Positions 18,669 to 26,673 of a DNA stretch of 26,673 nt are shown one piece after another. The notes under the pieces were generated by a model. That model saw only the letters and a program-made list of their open reading frames with translations, did no database searches and was not told where the DNA came from. This DNA is from Cudoniella acicularis (lineage: Eukaryota; Ascomycota; Leotiomycetes; Helotiales; Helotiaceae): the NCBI GenBank assembly GCA_013054445.1, contig JAAMPI010000750.1, forward strand, positions 1 through 26,673, in the 5' to 3' direction. The position numbers were made by a program, and so were the translations under genes. Each line of letters starts with the position of its first letter. The first letter of the stretch is position 1.

Positions 18669-19205
18669 ATGGCAAAATTTGAACCTACCGAATATCTTTA
18701 GGAGGATTCATATATTTTAAACTGCTAATAAAAAGAAAATTAAGTAGGCAGGTAGGTTAGGGGTTTAAAAAATTATATTGAAGCAAAAATATAAATTTTT
18801 ATATAAAATCGAAATATATTTCTAGGACCGAGTTTATAAAAACAAGATTTGGGATATAAGACTCTATACAGAATAGCGTAAATAAAGCTCTGCTATCTGA
18901 CCACAATACTAGCATACTGTCTTCCCTCGCTACAAGATAAAAGTCGGAGTGCCTATTCTTACATTAATACTTTGTTTTCTTTACCCGCTTCTCTCTGGTA
19001 TTAACAGCTCCTGGGCTAGACAGAGCAGTTTCCTAAATCTTAACTCATATTTCAATCGGCAGTCGATTAAATACTATAAACATGGGGCTGTTCAAAGGCT
19101 TATATACTAGGCTGCCGAACTCTGAGGTCTCTCGACTAATTATTAAATTAGTATAGCACAAGAGGATTGGTGAGGTTAGAGTTATTCAAGAGCTAAATTG
19201 AGGGG
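18669..19205 (+). pseudogene. Decayed plus-strand reading frame, unrecognised
   Basis: It starts at an ATG (MAKFEPTEYL, then TAG) and continues in related frames with segments such as NSVNKALLSDHNTSILSSLA, RFSLVLTAPGLDRAVS and MGLFKGLYTRLPNSEVSRLI, broken by TAA, TAG and TGA codons. The stops again sit where Q or W codons could have been. I cannot identify the family. The coherence over more than 400 bp argues against chance, but only moderately. Confidence 0.3.
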
Positions 19206-19654
19206 CTGCGGAGACTTTACACCGCAAATGGAAGTAGCCAGAAGGTGGGGGAATTATGAACTTATCGTGAAGGGATGGTCTCTGCGTAAATGAACTCAAA
19301 TTAGTTGTAGAAAGAGAGTAGAGGGCTGGAATGGATGCATTTAAGCAGCTGTTGCGGATAAAATTGGGGTCGAAAAATATTGCCATGATGCCCAAAAATC
19401 CTTGACAGCATGTAAGTCACATGATGTGACTTACTGGTTAGGCATGATGGTACTGAGTGTGGGCCAAGGGAAGGCGGACAAATCAGCCGTGTCGCCGCAT
19501 TCAAACCAATCCAAGTTTTCGGCCAATCGCTCAAGTGAAAGTTATCTCCGCTTCAGGCAACATCGTTGGATTTTACATCCCTCCATAAACACAGAGATAT
19601 GTTCTTCAAGTGCTCTTCTAGCTTCAACTTGTCTCAATATTAAACTGACCCGCG
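19206..19654. other. Intergenic, presumed promoter of HET gene 1
   Basis: No gene supported. The stretch next to the ATG at 19655 is of ordinary base composition. Minus-strand ORFs at 19186-19534 overlap each other in different frames and lack features. Confidence 0.35.
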
Positions 19655-21670
19655 ATGTCTCCAGATATCTCCTGCAATATATGCCCCGAAGCTAAGAACA
19701 GATACGGATTTCTCCAGCGCCGCAGCGCCGCAGTCTTAAAATGCAACTCGGATGCAGGCTGTCAGCTCTGCAGTCTCCTATACCACGCTTTTGAAAGCTT
19801 CCATGAGTCTTGGTTCAGGGAATGCCGAGATGGTATCCAATTCAATCGTTTTTCGTCAATTAATCATAGTTTGAGGGTTGATATTTCCCTAGACCAGGCT
19901 CCTACCGACAAAAGGGAAATAATTCATGCGGAATTTGTGTACGAAGAGCTCAATTTGAGGTGAGCTAGCATGATTAGCACTCACAAGGTCCTATGCATCG
20001 CCTGGTAGTTTTTTTAATGGTGAAATCTAGGCCAGAGAGCTCTTTGACTACTACCCACAACTTAAAGCAGTTGGAGGGGGTCTACTCTCCTCTTGAAATA
20101 TTGCCCGGACGTGAAGTACCGAATCTCCCAGAGCGGGGCATTAACTCATGCGCAGCTGGATTCAGCAATGCATCATCAACCACCCACGCTGTCAGACTGA
20201 CCCTATCCACTATTACCAAAATGCGTAATCGACGTTGGGATATCTCCGAAAACAGTAGTGCAACTACACGAAAGCAATGGAGAACGAGCAAACTATGTTG
20301 CCCTAAGTCATTGATGGGGAAAGTATATCTTTTTAACAACAACCAAAGGCACACTTCAGGCTAGGAAACAAGCGATTGAATGGTCAAGCTTATCCAAGGC
20401 TTTCCAGAACGCTATTACACTTACTAGGTTGATGGGATTGAGGTATCTCTAGATAGATTCTCTATGCATCGTCCAAGATGACGCCATCGACTGGCAAATA
20501 GAATCTTCGAATATGGCCGGAATCTACGAAAAGTCTTATGTGACCATCTCCGCAAATAACTCTTCTGGTATGTTATTAGGTCCGCCTGTAATGAGAAAAG
20601 GCCGTTCTGTACAATTAGAGGCTGCCGGTCCTGAGGGAAAACCATATGCTATTATAATCCGTTCTCCCCTAGAGCATGATATGTTCTTTGCTTGGTCGCT
20701 GGAGGGAGTTGGCGGTACCGAATGGGAACGTGACTACTCACTATCCAAACGGGCATAGTGCTTCCAAGAAAGGTTATTAGCAGCACAAATTCTTCAATTC
20801 ACCGAAGACGAAGTTGTATTCGAATGCAAGACTCACTGCGAATGCGAGTGTGGCAGCATCGCTCACCGGTGGTATAGCACACCACTAAAGAACCTCTATA
20901 GCGGGATAACCCAAGAGAACTTCACTCCTACGGGTCTAGCTACAACAGCATGGGAAGGATAGAAGATGGTTGTTTCACCATATATACGAAAAGACATTAC
21001 TAACCCACTTGACGTTCTGCCAGCCTTAGCTGGAATAGTGTCTCGGGCTCAGAGTGGTGAACTTGGTTCGTACGTTGCAGATTTGCGGAGGAACGAATCA
21101 GCCCCAGGTCTGTTCTGGTTTACCGATATGGTTTCCAGCCGAGATCCCCCCATGAAAGTTGTGCCTTCCTTCCCCTGGGCCTCACTGGCGGGTACATCTA
21201 AAGTAAAGGAATTGCATTGGCAGTGGTGGTCCCCGGATGACACGGTCAAGCAAATATTCAGAATCATGGAGGTTCACTGCCCAGTAGCGAGTCTGAATCT
21301 TTACAGGATAGTCTCAGATGCGTTCGTGAAGCTGCACGGTCATGTACTTACTATAACTCTGAAAAATGAGCAAGCCCGTCTGCCATTTAATTCTGTCGTG
21401 CGCTCGAAGACCTGTAGCCAGAGAGCCATTGCTTTCATAGACAAGTATATGATCACCGAAATCACGGCTGAGAGAGACTTTGTCTGCTTCTTTGGATTTA
21501 CTTGGTCTCAAGGTTCGGATAATTTGCTAGAAGCCAAGCAGCGAGTGTCAGCTTTGATACTGGAGCCGGTCGGGATAGACGTTTACCAGCGAGTTGGATG
21601 TTTACCCTTTCTTGATAATGATCCAACGTGGCTGAGAGATGCAGAGGAAAAGGCCATCACAATCATATGA
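19655..21670 (+). pseudogene. HET-domain (heterokaryon incompatibility) protein pseudogene 1
   Basis: The first exon (19655 to about 19960) is intact: MSPDISCNICPEAKNRYGFL with later GCQLCSLL, the cysteine-rich N-terminus usual in HET proteins; a GTGAGC donor follows. The HET core is recognisable in one frame: KCVIDVG, NYVALSH-stop-WG, RYL-stop-IDSLCIVQDD, KRA-stop-CFQER and AWEG-stop-KMVVSPY, where family consensus gives C, W, W and W at the stops. These are at 20312 (TGA), 20450, 20756 and 20960 (TAG); a further TGA is at 20198. A one-base frameshift near 20215-20225 separates a W-I-Q-Q-C...H...C motif from KCVIDVG. From 20966 the frame is open for 234 codons to the stop at 21668, including LPALAGIVSRAQ and GLFWFTD. 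HET proteins trigger cell death on non-self recognition; this copy cannot make a full protein. Three TGG to TAG changes fit RIP. Confidence 0.88.
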
Positions 21671-22442
21671 TTTCTGAGCCTAATGGATCCATAATACCGG
21701 TCGTCGTCGTTTCTTGCAGCTCGGGTTGGCAGGGATCTAAAATCGGCTATGGGAGGTGTAAAAGCTAATAGGGGAGCTAGAACGGATTCCCTGCTTATCG
21801 TCACTATCTTAAAGAGGTGGCTGTGGCCAAGGCAGCAGCGCATTAGCAAACTTTTATACATAAACAACAGGGAAACTATAACTGATTCTAAAGGGGGCTA
21901 GAGGTGATCTGCTCTGCATGCTCCAGCTGACTCAGCGGCCCGCTCAGGGCTCAGCTCAGGTTAGAGCAGCGACTGCTCAGGTCTAAAGACGGAAATAGAC
22001 TTTGGTGAGGTCAGTTTTTGTGTGAGGCTTTAGAGGTAGTTTCCGGGCACACCCTCCTTACAATAGCTTCGTTTAAATTCCTTACTGCAAATATCTAACC
22101 CCTCCCCCCCCCCTCCCCTCTTTCCTTACACTTATATAGACCGGGGTTTTTAAATGTACAATATTGCGTGCATGTATCAAGTGAGGGTGAGATTAAGGAA
22201 TCAGTGGGCTCATGACAGGGCTGGGGGGGTGTTTAAACCGGGAGCCAGGGATGTCGATTTCGTCGCCCTGAATATCACCGTCTAGAGTTGACGCTTTCGC
22301 ACAGCGGAACCGTATATACAGTAATGCCGATTCCAGGGGATCCAGGGGGGCAACGCTAACAAACCACATACTAAGCGAACCTGGAACACCAAGTCTCGTC
22401 GCAAACTACCGTCTCTATATTGCATCAATTTAGAAATTGTTG
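21671..22442. other. Intergenic between the two HET relics
   Basis: It contains a CTCAG-rich cluster (21915-21990), a C-rich run near 22099-22120 and no supportable gene. A minus-strand frame at 21583-21867 has a protein-like stretch (RESVLAPLLAFTPPIADFRS) but overlaps the HET relic and has no recognisable family. Confidence 0.4.
21915..21990. repeat. CTCAG/GCTCAG-motif cluster
   Basis: At least five CTCAG motifs (GACTCAGCGG, GCTCAGGGCTCAGCTCAGG, TGCTCAGG) with GAGCAGCGACTGCTC forming an inverted repeat lie in about 75 bp. The composition resembles the cluster at 1319-1395. Possible hAT-type subterminal repeats; no transposase nearby. Confidence 0.4.
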
Positions 22443-24001
22443 TTTACTCCTAAACCAAACGTCAATATACTTTGTGATCTTTGCTCCAATATTGATCTCG
22501 ACGAGGTCCTTGAATTTGGCGGCTACCAACACCATGCTTCTTGGGTGGATTTAGAAGCCTCCGGAAACGCGGGTGCGACTTCTGCAAAATGATCTCATAT
22601 TCCTAAACAGAGGTATTAGGAGGGAAAATAACATCATCCGATGGGGTCCGTCCTAAGAGTAACGGCTCAAGAGATGTCGTGCATGATTCTAGCCTAAGAT
22701 GCATAGACGTCACGATCTCCTCTGCTAAAATTACGGAATTTCTTACTTTTACCACTCAAGGTATTTTACTCATTCTGAATTAGCGAATGCAGTCGATGTT
22801 CTAAACATGCTAGGGAGATGATCCCCTGGCGGCTATCATTCCTAGCCGGCCCCTATTGTCTGACGTGACTCGCTCTTTGAAATTTGTAAAAGGTTGCCTT
22901 GAAAGATGTCAGAGACATGTCTTCTGTAATCCAAAAGATTACAGTAAGTTTCAGTTGCCAACACGCGTCATCGACGTGGGACCTATTCATGGCCCAGTGG
23001 GGCTCTTTTTATTCGAAACTCAAAGGCAATTAGGAGAATGGGTCATGTTGAGTCACTGTTGGGGAAGTGTCCGTCCGATAACATCAACAATGGGTACTCT
23101 TCAAGCAAGAAAATTTGGAATACAAATGGAAACTCTGCCACCTTTATTCCAATATGCAGTTACTATTACTCGGGGTTTAGGTCATCGGTATCTCTGGGTT
23201 GACTCATTGTGCATTATTCAAGACTCGCATGAGGATTGGACTCGTAAAGCCGCAAACATGGGATACATCTACAAGAACTGCAGCTTTACTATTGCAGCTC
23301 AAGCAGCACGAGATTGCCACGACGGGATACTCGCAGGCCCCAACTGCGGCTGGCTCAACCTGGCCAAGTCGCTCTTTCTACCTTGCCACAGTTCTAGGCA
23401 TCGACTGCGTGGAAGAATATATCCTCAAAAAGCTGCAGAAGCACCAGACTCGCAAATTTTCTTCGCCTTCGAGCGTGGACACTTCAGGAAGAAGTCCTGC
23501 CGGCAAGAGTTATAAGTTGGACCTCCACAGGGCTCGAGTGGCAATGCCGCTCTGATCATTTTGGTGCAGATTTTCCGCTTGGAAAACTTGAGCATCCTTC
23601 TGGTGATCACCATCACAATTACAAGGAGATATATCTGTCCCGTGAGCTTTTTTATAATTCCGGCTCACTCACCAAAGAGGCCGATATTTGGTACTCTCTT
23701 CTGGAAGACTTCATGTCTCGTGCCACTACCAATCATGCCGATAGACTCCCAGCGCTCTCGGGTATAGCAAGAGAGATAGCGAGACTGACAGGCTATCGAT
23801 ATGTGGCTGGCCTTTGGAAAGAGGACATCGTTGCCGGCCTGCTTTGGTTTACTTCCGCTACTGTCACATGCGACCAATTCATCCCACGCTCTTCTTCTAA
23901 AGCCAACGGGCGGTTTTCTCGAGTATAGTCGTGTCGGAATTGCACTTATCCCTGCGGTTGAAAGAGGAGGTTTTGTTGAAAAACAGGTCGCGGTTGTATA
24001 A
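22443..24001 (+). pseudogene. HET-domain protein pseudogene 2
   Basis: The N-terminal part (from about 22443) reads NILCDLCSNIDLDEVLEFGG, YQHHASWVDLEASGN and, after a one-base frameshift near 22570, GCDFCKMISYS: the usual C-x2-C...YQHH...GC-x-F-C start of HET proteins, with no ATG left. A middle section has TAG/TAA/TAG stops at about 22781-22813. Then comes an intact HET core in one frame: DDPLAAIIPSRPLL, LPTRVIDVG, WVMLSHCWGS, TITRGLGHRYLWVDSLCIIQ and GYIYKNCSFTIAA. Frame is lost between about 23340 and 23440 and resumes one frame over as NFLRLRAWTLQEEVLPARVI, ADRLPALSGIAREIA and YVAGLWKEDIVAGLLWF. A last shift near 23895-23915 gives EYSRVGIALI to the stop at 24001. The region between LLWF and the end is shorter than usual, so a deletion is likely. 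A family-typical death-inducing protein cannot be produced. Confidence 0.86.
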
Positions 24002-26673
24002 CTATTATTATTATTAGATCTTACTAATTAATCTTCTAATTCGAATCCTTTATAAGGCTTAAATATAGACTGCCATACTAAGAAGAGCGTGAGGCGATAG
24101 TAAATAGTACTTAAGTAGATTGGCGATGCCGAGTAATCGCAATAGAGACGAAGTCCGTGAATTGTTTTCTGAGACTACCTATATAGCCTCAGACGACATT
24201 TTTCTTTCCCTGGTTCCGTTTTACCCCTATAAGTTAGTCATCGCACTATTATATAGAGCCCATTTTGGGCCCCAATGTGCCCCGATTATCTTTTCCTTAC
24301 CGAATTTTTCCCGGGAAACCGTTCCCGTTCTTTTTTTTAGAAGTTATTGTGGGGTTTTTGAGTTCCTTTTTATTAAGTAAACTTTTGTTTTGTTGTTAGT
24401 TGGTTTATTATATAGTTCGTTTGTTCATCCCTTTACTTCTTTGCTCTCATTTATGTTGAGAAGCGCTCTTGCGGGATATGAATGAACGAGAATTAATACT
24501 AGTAATCGCTCGCCCGGTTTTATTCTAAACACCTTAAGAAGATCAAGTAAACCCCACTTACCAACCACTAATCCAACCCAGCACAAGAACCAGCAATTGC
24601 AATGGAATGCACCCTTCTCTAGCATATCCCACTCCAAGTTACCATCGGGTGAGTTATTTGTATTACGTGGAGATGTAGATATAGTTCTTACTCCCGGAAA
24701 GTTATGCTAATATTTATATCCCTCTTCCTATAAAGCTTATTCACCAATCCCCAACTACCACTGAATAATCTCCAGTAACCAATTGTTTTTTAGTATGATA
24801 AAAGCAGTATCTCTCTTGCCTTCCCGAAGAAACAGCTAGTTGCCGGTAGGCTGGGACATCAAAGACAACTTGAAGCCTTGATTGCGAGCTAGGAAAGAAG
24901 ACGGGCTAAAGTTCTTGTGCATACATCGGGTTGGGGATTAGATTTGGGATTGTAAATGATATCTACACGAATATAGAGTCTTCTTCATTTACTTATTTTG
25001 TATTCATGTGTTCGTTCGTTAGAAAATTCCGTTTATAAAACTCATTCGTTCACTCTTTTGCTTAAATTTTCTAATCCACCTTTTTTGAAAATAGAAAAAG
25101 TCGAGTAGTCAAGAGATTTGAAAATCAATAAAAACCAACTCACAAGCTCACAACTACCTATCCCCCCTCCAACACGGAGTTTAAGCCACGGCAAGCACAT
25201 AGGTACCCGCCTATAGACCAAGGCAGAGGCGCCCACAAGGCCTGTTCCAATACCTCCTTGTCAAACTGATTGCGAGGGAAGGGTCATTATTTAGCCTAGC
25301 TCTACCGCTTTTTATAAGAAGAGACCTAGCGGAAGAAAAACTGAACAGTCCAGGAGTAGGAGAGGGTTCAGTGAATCTCCCTACATTCCTCTCAAACTTA
25401 AAACCTTTTCTACCAAGCAACCATCCCCCTGAACGATCGAAAAGTTTTTCAAACTTTTGCCAAACTTGTCTATTTTGTCCAAAAGGAAGTAGACAAGGAT
25501 CCGCAGGCTAAGGTCTACGGAGTAAGGATACCTATTAAGTCTCAATATTATGATATCGCACTGTCTACGAACTTTCTCTAGTCCTTTACCGCGGAGTGGA
25601 CTTTTTTGGTTTTACTTCTTCGCTCGTTCTGTCATTTGTCGGAAAATTACATTCGTTCGCTCTATTATTCTGCTGCCAATCCTCCGGTTCCACATCGTTT
25701 CAAAATCAAGGGTTAATAAGTTAAGGGTCGAAAATCAAAAATCACCCCGAATTTAGAGTACATCTTACGTCGTGATATAAGCTTCAGGCGGCGGTACACG
25801 CACACAAGAACCAAGGACGAATACAAACGCCCTTCTTTGGTTTTGAGGAATTGTAACTGAGTAAGAGAGGAAGTTCGTTTTTTTTTGGTTGAGGATTGCT
25901 GGTTTTTATATCAGGAGACGGGTAGAGGAAGAAGTCGTGGTTGAATGAGGTAGGTGGGTAGGTAGGTTTGAGTGAATCTGAAAGTTGGGAAGAGCCAGAG
26001 TGAGTCTTTATATCTCAGAATCTCTCAAGTGAATCTCACTTACCCACCTCAGTACCCCCTCCGTCTCCTCACCTCCCAACCCCTTCCCTCCAACTCCAAC
26101 TCCAACTCAATTTATAAAAGCCCCCTCTCCCTCCCTACTCTCCCTCAAAGAAAAACAACCCAATATCTCAGAACCTGTGAGATATTGACTGCGCTAGCAA
26201 AACTCGAGTATTTTGTACAGAAAACAGTGGATAGTGTTCCGCGAGCTAAAATCTGAGGATGGGTGTTGCGATTCAATGATATGATTCTACCTAAATTTAT
26301 ATAGGGAGGAGTTTTTGTTTTTGCTTTTTCGTTCGTTTATGTTAAAGTGAGCGAGAAGACGAAAGATTTCATGACAGCGAAGATAACGAAGGACTCTTTG
26401 ACAGCAACAAATCTATGGCAGCACTTCCTCATCTCTCACCACTTAACCCATTACCCCTACCTCCTACCTCCTCTACCCCGTCCCTCCTTCCCCTCAATCA
26501 CTCTTTTCAAACTCTAATCTAACTAACAACTACTTCTTTTCGTACCCTTCCCGTATCATTCCTGCATTCTAGTGTACATAGCCACGCAAGCACAGGTGTT
26601 TGTGTTCTTCGGGTTTCTAAGTTTGTTGTTGTGGAAGCAACACGTTCTTATTTATGGGGTTCAAGATTATTCT
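24002..26673. other. Gene-poor region, no convincing gene
   Basis: About 2.7 kb with only short ORFs in conflicting frames. Visible structure: a TTATTATTATTATTA run at about 24004; a perfect inverted repeat CGGGAA-ACCG-TTCCCG at 24312-24327; recurring TTCGTTCGTT-type motifs near 24416, 25010, 25655 and 26328; and CT-rich tracts at 26040-26160 and 26440-26520 that look like fungal core promoters or 5' leaders. A gene may therefore start to the right of the window, but none is shown. Confidence 0.45.
26112..26187 (+). promoter_or_regulatory. TATA-like box, CT tract and perfect 10-bp inverted repeat
   Basis: TTTATAAAAG near 26110-26119 is followed by a long CT-rich tract and then CAATATCTCA (26161-26170) and TGAGATATTG (26178-26187), which pair perfectly around GAACCTG. 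ATCTCAGAA also occurs upstream near 26012. The arrangement resembles a promoter with a dyad or RNA hairpin in the leader, but no convincing ORF follows in the window. Confidence 0.35.

Noticed and set aside
20966..21670. Separate intact 234-residue gene
   Set aside because: It is in the same frame as the HET core upstream, follows a TAG that replaces a family W, and contains HET C-terminal motifs; it is the tail of HET pseudogene 1.
24312..24327. Helitron-type hairpin CGGGAA-ACCG-TTCCCG
   Set aside because: The sequence after it ends TTTTAG rather than CTRR and the stem is only 6 bp.

Overview
The window is nuclear DNA of a filamentous ascomycete (Pezizomycotina). Evidence: genes with 43-73 nt spliceosomal introns (GTNNGT donors, CTAAC/CTGAC-type branch sites), families largely confined to these fungi (HET, Clr5 plus ankyrin, HeLo-like N-terminal domain, fungal HSPA12-like Hsp70), CT-rich promoter stretches, and decayed repeats whose in-frame stops are mostly CAG/CAA to TAG/TAA or TGG to TAG, the signature expected of repeat-induced point mutation (RIP). 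I cannot name the species.

Layout: 1-738 (minus) is the 5' part of a secreted six-bladed beta-propeller protein cut by the window edge. 739-3000 holds no intact gene but a decayed mobile-element-like reading frame, a 20-bp tandem repeat and a strong hairpin. 3001-7814 is a compact block of three intact genes: a HeLo-like-domain protein (plus), a convergent protein of unknown function whose 3' end overlaps it by 13 bp (minus), and a divergently transcribed seven-exon HSPA12-type Hsp70 ATPase (plus). 8128-9892 is a repeat graveyard with two MITE-like elements whose terminal inverted repeats share a core, three diverged copies of a roughly 150-bp tandem unit, and an LTR-like segment. 10004-10819 contains a gene relic.

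10985-14678 (minus) is a four-exon gene that I reassembled: a Clr5 DNA-binding-type domain joined to about 22 ankyrin repeats, 1181 residues. Across a divergent promoter lies a small membrane protein gene (15283-15518), then a two-finger zinc-finger protein gene (about 16106-17003) and a convergent uncertain small ORF. 17594-19654 is again decayed, AT-rich DNA with tandem repeats and relic reading frames.

19655-21670 and 22443-24001 are two neighbouring HET-domain genes, both broken: the first by at least five in-frame stops and a frameshift, the second by frameshifts and upstream stops. 24002-26673 shows no convincing gene.

The shared theme is non-self recognition and programmed cell death: HeLo-like, Clr5-ankyrin and HET families in one accessory, transposon-rich segment. 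That functional link is inferred from family membership and position; nothing in the sequence proves the genes act together.
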